From the NCBI RefSeq assembly GCF_003390935.1, contig NZ_QNQZ01000006.1, forward strand, positions 274,787-338,786: a DNA stretch of 64,000 bases, read 5' to 3'. The notes below the pieces were generated by a model, which saw only the letters and a list, made by a program, of their open reading frames with translations, had not been told where the DNA came from and searched no databases. Position numbers and translations under genes: made by a program. This DNA comes from Lewinella sp. IMCC34191. GTDB lineage: Bacteria; Bacteroidota; Bacteroidia; Chitinophagales; Saprospiraceae. Below, in pieces: positions 9,135 through 17,170 of this stretch. The first letter of the stretch is position 1; each line of letters begins with the position of its first letter.

Positions 9135-9737
9135 CTAGGTAATTTCCATCGCCTCCAGCACCATACCGTGGACGGCCCGCGGCAGATCGGCGGTCTGCGC
9201 GGCTTCCCGACCGCGGTCGGACATTTTCCGCAGGGTTTTGTGCAGGATGTCGATGACCTTCTCGTGGGGGTGTTCGGCGGCGAACTCCGCGGCGTAATGC
9301 TTTAGAAAGACGAGGCAGATGACGTCTTCCAGCGTCTGCGTATCGTCGTCCCGCTTGAGGCGCTTCTTCTGCAGCAGAAAGGCGACACGCTCGATGACGT
9401 CTTCCCCGAAGCCGACCTCCCGCAGAATCTCGCCGGCGCGGGCGGCGTGGAATTTTTTGAGATCGGCCCGCCACCGCAGATAGCCTTCCCGGTCCATGGG
9501 GTAGCTGTCGCGCGGGCTGCGCCAGCGTTCCAGGTGTTGGGCGCGGGCGGCGAGGCGCAGGGATATAGGGGCGTCAGGGAGGTAGCGATCCAGTTCCTCC
9601 GACATCCTTCTCCCGTAAAGCCATTCGGAAGGGACCTCCCCGGATTCCGTTTGCACGTACCGGGGGTCGGCGGAATTAGCCTGATCTATAGCGGCAAAGG
9701 CTGCCTCGAGCTGTTGTTGGTTGTCGGATTCGGACAT
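9135..9737 (-). CDS. DUF4202 family protein
   Basis: The 200-residue soluble protein matches the DUF4202 family, whose members sit in nitrate and nitrite assimilation clusters. Visible features are an all-helical pattern with conserved HLERW and LKKFHAA segments and a KKRLKRDDDTQTLEDVICLVFL core. The spaced His and Asp residues recall HD-domain proteins, but no complete HD motif is claimed. It lies between nirD (16 bases upstream) and the nitrate-sensing kinase (3 bases downstream), so it is co-transcribed with both. Its role is not known; a link to nitrogen metabolism follows from position. Confidence 0.8.
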   Translation of the reverse strand: MSESDNQQQLEAAFAAIDQANSADPRYVQTESGEVPSEWLYGRRMSEELDRYLPDAPISLRLAARAQHLERWRSPRDSYPMDREGYLRWRADLKKFHAARAGEILREVGFGEDVIERVAFLLQKKRLKRDDDTQTLEDVICLVFLKHYAAEFAAEHPHEKVIDILHKTLRKMSDRGREAAQTADLPRAVHGMVLEAMEIT

Positions 9738-9753
9738 AGCGGAAAGGTAAGGG

Positions 9754-10119
9754 CTAGTCGGCGAATCCTACGTATACGTAGTCATTTTCGACCTTCACCG
9801 GGTAAACGGCTACGGGTGGGCAATCACCATTCAGGTTCTCTCCCGTCTCCAGGCTGAAGGTCCGCTTATGCATCGGGCAGGCGACCTTGGGAATGCCGTC
9901 CTGCTCCCCGATGAGGCCGCGGCCCAGTACATTTTCGAGCTTGTGCGGACAGAGGTTCTGGCAGGCGTACCAACGCTCGGTGCGGTTGAAGTAGAACACC
10001 GCGATCTGGCGGTCCCGGTACTTGATCACGGCTCCGGCGCCGACGGGGAACTGGTCGGTGCGGCCGGCGCGGAACCAGGTAGTTACGTCGGTCAGGGGGG
10101 TGGTGGTGTAAGCGGTCAT
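9754..10119 (-). CDS. nirD: Nitrite reductase small subunit, Rieske type
   Basis: The 121-residue protein has the two Rieske half-motifs: NLCPHK (Cys-x-His) near residue 54 and ACPMHK (Cys-x2-His) near residue 81, followed by FSLETGENLNGD. It is the small subunit of the NADH-dependent assimilatory nitrite reductase. It follows nirB by 59 bases on the same strand. Its final codons spell TACGTATACGTA, which resembles the regulatory word of this locus but is explained by the YVYV codons. Confidence 0.9.
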   Translation of the reverse strand: MTAYTTTPLTDVTTWFRAGRTDQFPVGAGAVIKYRDRQIAVFYFNRTERWYACQNLCPHKLENVLGRGLIGEQDGIPKVACPMHKRTFSLETGENLNGDCPPVAVYPVKVENDYVYVGFAD

Positions 10120-10178
10120 GATATTCGTTTGGAGCTAACTGCAAGAACTTGGGTGGGCAAAACGAGGCGATGGCGGTC

Positions 10179-12686
10179 CTACCAGGGTTTCGGCATTTTC
10201 TGGTCGCGCAGCGCGACGAACTCCAGTTCCTCGCTTTCGTCGGTGTTCACGAAGGGGCGGAAGCGGGCGCGCAGGGCGGGATCCTCTATGGCCTGTTTCC
10301 ACTCACAGGCGTAGCCGTCGACCAGCCCCTGCATTTCGGTTTCCAGTTCCTCGGCGATGCCGAGTACGTCATCCACCACGACGCTCTTCAGGTAGTCGAT
10401 GCCCCCCTCGAGACCTTCCAGCCACTTGGCGGTGCGAATGAGGGGGCCGGCGGTGCGCAGGTAAAACATGAGGAAGCGGTCGAGGTACCTGACGGCGGTG
10501 GCGCGGTCGACGGGGCCGGCCAGCAACTGGGCGTGCACGGGCCGGGCACCGCCGTTGCCGCAGACGTAGAGGTTGTAGCCCTCCTCGACGGCGATCAGGC
10601 CGAAGTCTTTGCCCCGCGCCTCGGCACACTCCCGGATGCAGCCACTGACGCCCCCCTTTAGTTTGTGGGGCGACCGGAGACCTTTATAGCGTTCCTCGAT
10701 CTCAATGGCGAAGGAGACCGATTCGTCCATCCCGTAGCGGCACCAGGTGCTGCCGACACAGCTCTTGACGGTACGCAGCGATTTTCCGTAGGCGTGGCCG
10801 CTTTCGAAGCCCGCCGCGATCAACTCCTCCCAGATGAGCGGTAATTCCTCCAGGCGGGCGCCGAATAGATCGATGCGCTGACCGCCGGTGATCTTGGTGT
10901 ACAGATCGTATTTCTTGGCGACGCTGCCGATGGCTAACAGTTTGTCGGGGCTGATCTCTCCGCCCGGTACCCGGGGGACGACCGAGTAGGTACCGTTGCG
11001 CTGGATGTTGGCCAGGAAGCGGTCGTTGGTATCCTGAATCTGCGCCTGTGGATTAGCGGTTTCCGCGTACACGGTGGCGAAGATGCTGGCGAGAGCGGGC
11101 TTACAGGTTTCGCAGCCGTTCCCCTGGCCGATGACGTCGAGTGCCTCGTCGTAGGTACGGATGTTTTTCATTTGCACCAGGTCGCGTAATTCCTGGCGGG
11201 TGTAGGCGAAGTGCTCGCAGATCGTGTTACGGACCACCTTGCCCTGCGACTTCATGTAATTCTCGACGAGGTCGGTGAGGATGGGTTTGCATCCTCCGCA
11301 ACCGGTGCCCGCCCCGGTGCAGGCGACAAGCTCCTTTACCGAGGCGGCTTCCCCCTCGCTCAACAGACTGCAAAGGGTGCCTTTGGAGACGTTCTCACAG
11401 GAGCAAATGACGGCCGCGTCGGGGAGGTCGAGTACCCCGGCCCCCGGATTGCCGCCCACGCCGCGGGTACCCAGGATCAGGTCTTCCGGCTGGGGGGGCA
11501 GGGCCATGTTATTCTTATAGATCTGGTGGAGCATGTTGTAGTCGGCCGCGTCGCCGACCAGGATGCCCCCGAGCAGTCGCTTGCCGTCGCGGCTGATGTT
11601 GATGCGCTTGTAGATGCCCCCGGATTCGTCGTGGAAGACGATGGAGCGTGCCTCGTCAGCATTCGGGAAACACTCTCCGAAGCTGGCCACGTCCGTACCG
11701 ATGAGCTTGAGTTTGGTCGACAGGTCGATCGCCTCGGGCATGCAGCCCCCGTCGGCGTCGGCCATGATCGAGCCGAGCGCCACGCGGGCCATATCGTATC
11801 CGGGGGCTACCAGTCCGTAGATCATCTCCCGGTAGAGGGCCGCCTCCCCGATGACGTATACGTCGGGCGCGCTGGTGCGCAGGTATTCGTCGGCCATAAT
11901 GCCGCCGCGCGGGCCGACCTCGATGCCGGCCTTCCGGGCGAGTTCGTCGCGGGGGCGGATGCCCGCGGAGATGATCAGCATATCCGCCGGCAGGGAAGTC
12001 TCGTCGCTGAACTCCAGGTGGGTGATGGCTCCGTTACCCGCGATAGCGGTGGTGCTCTTGGAAAGGTGCACCCCGAGCCCGAGGTCAGCCAGCTTATTTT
12101 TCAGCGTCGTGGCGCCGGCCTCGTCCAGTTGCCGGGGCATAAGGCGCGGGGCGAACTCAATGACGTCGGTCGCCAGGCCCATATCCAGGGTAGCCTTGGC
12201 GGCTTCGAGACCCAGCAGGCCGCCGCCCATGATGACGGACCGGGCGCCGGCTTTGTCGCGGATCTTGTCGGCGTAATCCATGATGGCCTCCAGGTCCTCG
12301 ATCGTGCGGTAAACGAATACGCCCTGCTTTTCGCAGCCGGGGACCGGCGGGACGAACGGCACGGAGCCGGTAGCCAGGACGAGGTAGTCGTAGCGAAGGA
12401 CGTTTCCCAGGTGGGTCGTCAATTCCCGGCGTTCGGTATCCAGTTCGGTGACCAACTCGCCGGTGCGGAGGGTGATGCCCGCCTCGGCGTACCACTCCCG
12501 GGAGGCCAGGGCCAGCTTGTCGGCATCGCGGTCGCTGAAGTAAGCACTCAGGTGAACGCGGTCGTAGGCCGGCCGCCGTTCTTCCCCGAATACGGTGAGC
12601 TGAAATTCTCCCCGGCGGGGATGGCGGGAAAAGAGGTCACAAAATTTGTGTCCGACCATTCCATTCCCAATGACGACGATCTGCAT
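10179..12686 (-). CDS. nirB: NADH-dependent nitrite reductase large subunit
   Basis: The product reduces nitrite to ammonium. Starting at the ATG complementary to 12684-12686 gives 835 residues, MQIVVIGNGMVGHKF. An upstream in-frame GTG at 12710 would overlap a TACGTA site and is less likely. In order it has an FAD/NAD(P)-binding half (VLATGSVPFVPPVPG, VIMGGGLLGLEAAKA), a BFD-like [2Fe-2S] domain (CSCENVSKGTL, GTGCGGCKP), and the sulfite/nitrite reductase half with the sirohaem-[4Fe-4S] ligands in SCVGSTWCRYGM and SGCIRECAEARGKD. Length and order fit NirB. It heads the five-gene nirB-nirD-DUF4202-kinase-regulator transcript. Confidence 0.93.
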   Translation of the reverse strand: MQIVVIGNGMVGHKFCDLFSRHPRRGEFQLTVFGEERRPAYDRVHLSAYFSDRDADKLALASREWYAEAGITLRTGELVTELDTERRELTTHLGNVLRYDYLVLATGSVPFVPPVPGCEKQGVFVYRTIEDLEAIMDYADKIRDKAGARSVIMGGGLLGLEAAKATLDMGLATDVIEFAPRLMPRQLDEAGATTLKNKLADLGLGVHLSKSTTAIAGNGAITHLEFSDETSLPADMLIISAGIRPRDELARKAGIEVGPRGGIMADEYLRTSAPDVYVIGEAALYREMIYGLVAPGYDMARVALGSIMADADGGCMPEAIDLSTKLKLIGTDVASFGECFPNADEARSIVFHDESGGIYKRINISRDGKRLLGGILVGDAADYNMLHQIYKNNMALPPQPEDLILGTRGVGGNPGAGVLDLPDAAVICSCENVSKGTLCSLLSEGEAASVKELVACTGAGTGCGGCKPILTDLVENYMKSQGKVVRNTICEHFAYTRQELRDLVQMKNIRTYDEALDVIGQGNGCETCKPALASIFATVYAETANPQAQIQDTNDRFLANIQRNGTYSVVPRVPGGEISPDKLLAIGSVAKKYDLYTKITGGQRIDLFGARLEELPLIWEELIAAGFESGHAYGKSLRTVKSCVGSTWCRYGMDESVSFAIEIEERYKGLRSPHKLKGGVSGCIRECAEARGKDFGLIAVEEGYNLYVCGNGGARPVHAQLLAGPVDRATAVRYLDRFLMFYLRTAGPLIRTAKWLEGLEGGIDYLKSVVVDDVLGIAEELETEMQGLVDGYACEWKQAIEDPALRARFRPFVNTDESEELEFVALRDQKMPKPW

Positions 12687-12760
12687 AGCGCTGGTGTTTA
12701 CGTAGTACACTGAATTAACTACGTAGCAAATCTACGTATATTCTACGTAATTACGCAAGC
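12687..12760 (-). promoter_or_regulatory. nirB promoter with four TACGTA sites
   Basis: TACGTA occurs at 12699-12704, 12720-12725, 12733-12738 and 12744-12749. Read on the minus strand, a perfect -7 box TAGATTTG (12734-12727) begins within the 12733-12738 site. This is the same overlap seen at the nasA promoter, and the word GATTTGCTAC is shared with the nrt promoter. The region also contains TACGTAATTAC, as at nasA. Co-regulation with the nasA and nrt promoters is inferred. Confidence 0.65.
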
Positions 12761-12804
12761 GCTATGCCAATCTCTTTTCGCGACCGACCTGATCCTCCCG
12801 TCAA

Positions 12805-13911
12805 CTAGCGGAAAATAGCCTGGATGCGATCCCGCTCCTCCGGGGTATTCGCGTTGGTGAGGGGCAGCATATCGTCGAGGTTGACCAGGGCGATCTCGCT
12901 GTTGATGAGCATTTTGCGGGGGCAGGAATACCCCAGCGCCATGAAGCGCAGCAGGCGCTGGTAGGCGCGGGGCTCGTAGATGGCCACCAGGGGTTCGGGC
13001 CACTCCCGCTCCGGCCCCCTAAGCGCGGTGGCGTAGCGTCCGGGGGCACGGGCATCGATCAATTGCTTGATGGTGGCTTCGTCGAGCAGGGGCAGGTCAC
13101 AGGCCAGTACCAGCCAGGCACTGTTCGGGTCGTCGAGGAAAGCCGAGCAGATGGCCCCGGCCGGGCCCAAGCCCAAAAACCGGTCCGTAATCACCGGGGC
13201 CGGATACTTACCGGTCTGCGCGTCATCGCGCACGGAAATACTAACGGGTGCACCGGCGGAAGTACATAGTTCATAGAGCCGCTCCACCTCCGACCGGCCG
13301 TCACGGTATACGAGGTGGGCCTTATCGGTCCCCATACGGCTGCTCGCTCCACCGGCGAGGATGAGGGCGCGGAGTGGAGCAACCCTATCGGACAGCACGC
13401 GCTCCAGGCCTACGAGCACCGGCTTGAGCAGGCTGATGGAGGTGGTGATGGGCGGACAGTGCTGATTCTTCGCCTGTTCTCGCAACCATTCGGGCATGGA
13501 GGCCGGCCCGTTGACGTGCACGATAGCGTATATATCGGTGAGCTGCTCCCGTCGCCGTTCGAGAGTTCCGGCCTTTTGTTCGTCTACGAAGACGATCTGC
13601 CGGGCGGCCGGGTAGTGATTACCATTCACCAGCACGAGGTCGTAGTCGGCGCCGGTCAGGCGGTCATCGTATTCATTCCACGCATCGGTGGAGGGGGTAA
13701 AGCGTTTACGGCCATACCGGAGGCTGGCGGGGGTGGGGTGTTCCTGGTGCTCGCCGGTCACCATCAGGCAACGGTAGCGATCGGACAACTGGTCCACCCA
13801 CTCGCTCATGATCGTTTCCATCCGCTCACAGGTCGAACCGACGAGCGCGAATTCAGTGTGTCCGTAGTGACCAAGGTCCGGACGGGCCATTTTGGGGTGT
13901 TTCTGGTGCAT
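12805..13911 (-). CDS. mobA: Molybdenum cofactor guanylyltransferase MobA with degenerate MobB-like N-terminal domain
   Basis: The 368-residue protein is a fusion. From about residue 185 it is MobA: LILAGGASSRMGTDKA is the nucleotide-binding loop, and LACDLPLLD holds the catalytic Asp. This part attaches GMP to Mo-molybdopterin to give the MGD cofactor required by nitrate reductase. The first 170 residues resemble MobB (VTGEHQEHP, DLVLVNG), but the place of the P-loop reads VGSTCERMETIM and lacks the GxxGxGKT pattern. The fold is recognised only by spacing, so this part is tentative. It lies 11 bases after moeA. Confidence 0.8.
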   Translation of the reverse strand: MHQKHPKMARPDLGHYGHTEFALVGSTCERMETIMSEWVDQLSDRYRCLMVTGEHQEHPTPASLRYGRKRFTPSTDAWNEYDDRLTGADYDLVLVNGNHYPAARQIVFVDEQKAGTLERRREQLTDIYAIVHVNGPASMPEWLREQAKNQHCPPITTSISLLKPVLVGLERVLSDRVAPLRALILAGGASSRMGTDKAHLVYRDGRSEVERLYELCTSAGAPVSISVRDDAQTGKYPAPVITDRFLGLGPAGAICSAFLDDPNSAWLVLACDLPLLDEATIKQLIDARAPGRYATALRGPEREWPEPLVAIYEPRAYQRLLRFMALGYSCPRKMLINSEIALVNLDDMLPLTNANTPEERDRIQAIFR

Positions 13912-13922
13912 TACTGACGGGT

Positions 13923-15113
13923 TTAAAAGAATCGAAGGGGTACGAATGGAAAAGGCTCCGAGGCCATAAAGTTGGTCCGATCGGCGGGTAAGACCAGGAA
14001 TCCATCCGTCTCCAGCAGACTGACCAGGTCGCCGCTGCCGCTGTTGGTGACGGGGCGGGCGGTGATTTGTCCGTTAGCATGTTCCAACTGAACCGACCGG
14101 AACAGGGTCAGTTCGGGTGCGAAGCTCACGTCTTCCGCGAGTAAGGCGCGCCGGTTTTCGACGGGCACGCCCAGTTGCTGTCGTAGCCACGCCCCTACGT
14201 ACACAACCGCTCCGACGAGGCTGGAGGCGGGGTTGCCCGGAAGGGCGAACACCATAGTATCCTCGTTGCGGCCCACCCAGAGGGGCTTGCCCGGTCGCTG
14301 GGCTACGCGGTGGAAGAGTTTCTCAATGCCGGCATCCGCCAACCAGTTGGGAATGTGATCGAGCTTTCCCTTGGAAACTCCACCGCTTAAGAGCACCACA
14401 TCGTGATCGTCGATGAGCCGGCCCAGGGTATGCCGGCCGCCCGCCGGGTCGTCACCCAGATGGCTCAGGGTAGGTTGGATGCCGGCCATTCGAAACAGGG
14501 AGGCGAGCTGGTGGACGTTGGAACTGCGGATCTGATGGTCCTGCGGTTCCCTATCCACGTCAACCACCTCATCGCCAGTAGAGGCGATCGCTACCAGCGG
14601 CCAGCGCCGGACGGTCACCGTCGCCTGTCCGTAGGTGGCCAGGACGGCCATTTCCGCGGGGCCGATGATTCGGCTGCCCTCCAGCATGGTTGTACCGGCC
14701 CGGGCATCCGTGGCTCGGCGATGGATACTCCGGGCGTCCGTGACGCCGTCAGGTAGAACGATGAACTCGCCGTCCCGCTGAATATCCTCGTAGCGTATGA
14801 CGGTGGTCGTTCCCGGGGGAAGCGGGGCGCCCGTCATGACCTCCACGCACTGATCGCTAGCCGCCAAAGGGCGGGGAGGCGTACCCGCCGGAGCTACGTG
14901 CGACACGGCAAAGCGGCGCTGGGCGGCAGCATAGGCCTGAAAGTCGATCGCCACCCCGTCCATCGCTACCCGGTCGAAGGGGGGGTGGTCGCGGTCGGCT
15001 ACGACAGACTGGCTGAGCACGCGACCCGTAGCCTGGGCCAAAGGCACCCGTTCGGTCCCCCAGTCGAAGGTCTGTTCCAGGGTGCGGGCGAGGGCGGCGG
15101 GATAGGCGATCAT
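13923..15113 (-). CDS. moeA: Molybdopterin molybdotransferase MoeA
   Basis: This enzyme inserts molybdate into adenylated molybdopterin. The chosen start at 15113 gives 396 residues (MIAYPAALARTLEQ); a longer frame upstream to 15215 adds 34 residues of Pro/Cys-rich sequence unlike the family. Typical MoeA elements are FDRVAMDGVAI near residue 45, EVMTGAPLPPGTTTVIRYED, SGGVSKGKLDHIP and FALPGNPASSLV. It is co-transcribed with mobA and supplies the cofactor to the nitrate reductase of this locus. Confidence 0.9.
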   Translation of the reverse strand: MIAYPAALARTLEQTFDWGTERVPLAQATGRVLSQSVVADRDHPPFDRVAMDGVAIDFQAYAAAQRRFAVSHVAPAGTPPRPLAASDQCVEVMTGAPLPPGTTTVIRYEDIQRDGEFIVLPDGVTDARSIHRRATDARAGTTMLEGSRIIGPAEMAVLATYGQATVTVRRWPLVAIASTGDEVVDVDREPQDHQIRSSNVHQLASLFRMAGIQPTLSHLGDDPAGGRHTLGRLIDDHDVVLLSGGVSKGKLDHIPNWLADAGIEKLFHRVAQRPGKPLWVGRNEDTMVFALPGNPASSLVGAVVYVGAWLRQQLGVPVENRRALLAEDVSFAPELTLFRSVQLEHANGQITARPVTNSGSGDLVSLLETDGFLVLPADRTNFMASEPFPFVPLRFF

Positions 15114-15279
15114 TAGGTCAGGATTGAAGGTGGGGCAAGTTAGGTCCCCTCCACCGGGTGGGGGGCAGGGAGAGTTGTTATTACTACACCCATACATACA
15201 CATCCCGCCGGCCAAGCGTTCTTGAACTTTCCCTCATTGCTGCGGAGACCTTCCGCAAATCAACGCTCACCAAAGCCAC

Positions 15280-15837
15280 ATGACTAAATCCATCCTTTCT
15301 TTTCTGCTGGTGCTTGTACTCTCCGGCGTCGCTACCGCGCAGTCCAACAACTACCGCATGTTCGAGTGGGACTTGCTCCGGCTGGGATACGCCATTCCCG
15401 GCGGCGAGCGCTTCGGCGGCGGAGTGGCCTTCGGTACGGAAGTGCGGTACAACGCCTCGGACCGTATCTCCGTCGGCCTGCGCCCCGAAGTGGCGGCCTA
15501 CACGTCCAACCTCGAAGCGGAAACCATCGACGTCGGCGCGGCGGGTAGCTTTGTCGTAACGGGGGACTACTACCTGCGCACGGAGGGCGGTTTCCGGCCG
15601 TTCGGCGGCATGGGGCTCGGGTCCTTCGGCGGGGCGAGCGTCACCGTGGAGGATACCGACGACACCGTTGACGAGGAGGATCTTGAGGTCGGTCGGTCGC
15701 TCGGTATCGTGCCCCGTGTCGGTATGGAGATCGGTCACTTCCGCGTATCGCTGGAGTATAACCTTACGTTCAGCGACCAAGTGTCCAACTACTTCGGCAT
15801 CATGATCGCCCCTACCCTCTTCGGCGGACCGAAATAG
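15280..15837 (+). CDS. Small outer membrane beta-barrel protein
   Basis: The 185-residue protein has a signal peptide (residues 1-20, ending ATAQ) and an eight-stranded OmpA/OmpW-like pattern: GTEVRYNASDRISVGLRPEV, YYLRTEGGFRPFGGMGLG, MEIGHFRVSLEYNLTF. An acidic loop (VEDTDDTVDEEDLEV) is predicted to be extracellular. Such proteins are common in Bacteroidota and no specific function can be given. It is transcribed alone, divergently from moeA. Confidence 0.75.
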   Translation: MTKSILSFLLVLVLSGVATAQSNNYRMFEWDLLRLGYAIPGGERFGGGVAFGTEVRYNASDRISVGLRPEVAAYTSNLEAETIDVGAAGSFVVTGDYYLRTEGGFRPFGGMGLGSFGGASVTVEDTDDTVDEEDLEVGRSLGIVPRVGMEIGHFRVSLEYNLTFSDQVSNYFGIMIAPTLFGGPK

Positions 15838-15955
15838 GTACCGCTGCACCTGTAGCCCGACCTATTTGAATTAAGATCGCGTACGGTCCGAACCCAGGCG
15901 AATCTCCATCCGTAGCATAGCTGCGTGCGACCATAATCGGCGCACGGTTGCTCCT

Positions 15956-17170
15956 ATGCGGCTTGCTTTCCAAGCTTGGATGTTATTGCTGCTGACCGTA
16001 CCCGGGTGGTTAACGGGACAGGAGAGCACGCCCCAGACGAACCGGCAGTGGGACTGGCGCCGCCCGACCCTGATTGCGGAAGCTCATTTTGGGACCATCC
16101 TACCCGTGGAAGCTTTTCTGCGTGGCGAGAATCTGCTCGACCGCCCGATGGCTCGCTTCCGCGGCCTGATGCTCGGCTTTACGACGCGGGCCAGCGGCGA
16201 CCGCCTATGGCACCATCGCCACGGGATGCCGGAAGCCGGGTTCGGGATCACCCTGCTGGACTACGACAATCCGGTAGAAGTCGGTCGGCCGGTTGCGGTC
16301 CACCGAACGTTCCGCGCGCCGCTATGGCAGCGAGGAAGGCTGGGACTGGGCTACGGCGCCGACATAGGCCTGGCCACCGGCTGGAAGACCTATGATACGC
16401 GGCGCAACCCCTACAATAAACTGATCAGTACCCGGCTGACGGCCTACTTCCGGCTGGGGCTGGGTGCCCGCCTGCAGCTGGCCGACCACTGGGCGTTACG
16501 CCTCGATGCGGGCCTGACCCACGTCTCTAACGGCAACGTCAGGCGACCGAACGCCGGACTAAATGCCGCCGCCGCCAGCCTGGGGCTCTACTATACCGTG
16601 AAGCCCGCTCCCCCCACCAAAGCGGTTACCCTACCCCGGTTTGTACCCTCTACGGATTTCACCCTGTCGGTCTTCGGCGGCGTGGAAAAACGGCTTTACC
16701 GGACGGAGGAGTTACCTCCCGAAGAGAAGTACCGCGGGCTGACCCACGGATTGGGCGGCATAGCGGCCATTGTTAGTCGACGCCTGACACACGCGTCCAA
16801 AGTCGGCATCGGGGCTTCCGTGCTGTACCACGGCGCCGATAATATGTCTACCTGGACTGACGCCGGCCAACTGCATCACCGGAACGGGGGCACCCTGGCC
16901 GGACCGGTCCGCCTCGGCGTCTTCCCGGCCTACGAACTGGTCTTTAACCGGTGGTCGGTACAGGTGCAAGCCGAGTATTATCTATTATCTCCGGGTGGCA
17001 TGGATAACGCGGACCGGTTTCGCCAGCGGATCGGCCTTAAGTATCACCTGACGGACCGCATTTACCTGGCCACCCTGGTCAACGCCCGGCAGTTCAGCGT
17101 AGCGGACTTCGTAGAGTGGCACGTGGGCTACAGGTTTAGCCGAAGCCGGCCGCGGAGAGGATCCGACTAG
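15956..17170 (+). CDS. Acyloxyacyl hydrolase / PagL-like lipid A deacylase family protein
   Basis: The 404-residue protein starts with a signal peptide (residues 1-22). The first half ends with LTHVSNGNVRRPNAGLN, which carries the His-x-Ser-Asn catalytic pattern of PagL-type lipid A 3-O-deacylases. Both halves are made of barrel-like strands (YFRLGLGARLQL, WSVQVQAEYYLL, RIGLKYHLTDRIYL). PagL itself is about 170-190 residues, so this protein is roughly double length; the second half has YHGADN rather than the full motif. A role in trimming lipid A at the outer membrane is likely but unproven. Its 3' end overlaps the convergent UbiD gene by 35 bases. Confidence 0.7.
   Translation: MRLAFQAWMLLLLTVPGWLTGQESTPQTNRQWDWRRPTLIAEAHFGTILPVEAFLRGENLLDRPMARFRGLMLGFTTRASGDRLWHHRHGMPEAGFGITLLDYDNPVEVGRPVAVHRTFRAPLWQRGRLGLGYGADIGLATGWKTYDTRRNPYNKLISTRLTAYFRLGLGARLQLADHWALRLDAGLTHVSNGNVRRPNAGLNAAAASLGLYYTVKPAPPTKAVTLPRFVPSTDFTLSVFGGVEKRLYRTEELPPEEKYRGLTHGLGGIAAIVSRRLTHASKVGIGASVLYHGADNMSTWTDAGQLHHRNGGTLAGPVRLGVFPAYELVFNRWSVQVQAEYYLLSPGGMDNADRFRQRIGLKYHLTDRIYLATLVNARQFSVADFVEWHVGYRFSRSRPRRGSD

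Noticed and set aside
9769..9780. Double TACGTA at the end of nirD as a further operator
   Set aside because: The bases are the codons for Tyr-Val-Tyr-Val in a conserved beta-strand, and the site is not near a promoter.
12687..12710. Upstream GTG start for nirB adding eight residues
   Set aside because: It would place the start inside a TACGTA site, and the ATG at 12686 begins exactly at the conserved flavoprotein N terminus.
11211..12713. 500-codon plus-strand frame opposite nirB
   Set aside because: NirB is unmistakable on the minus strand and the antisense product has no recognisable feature.
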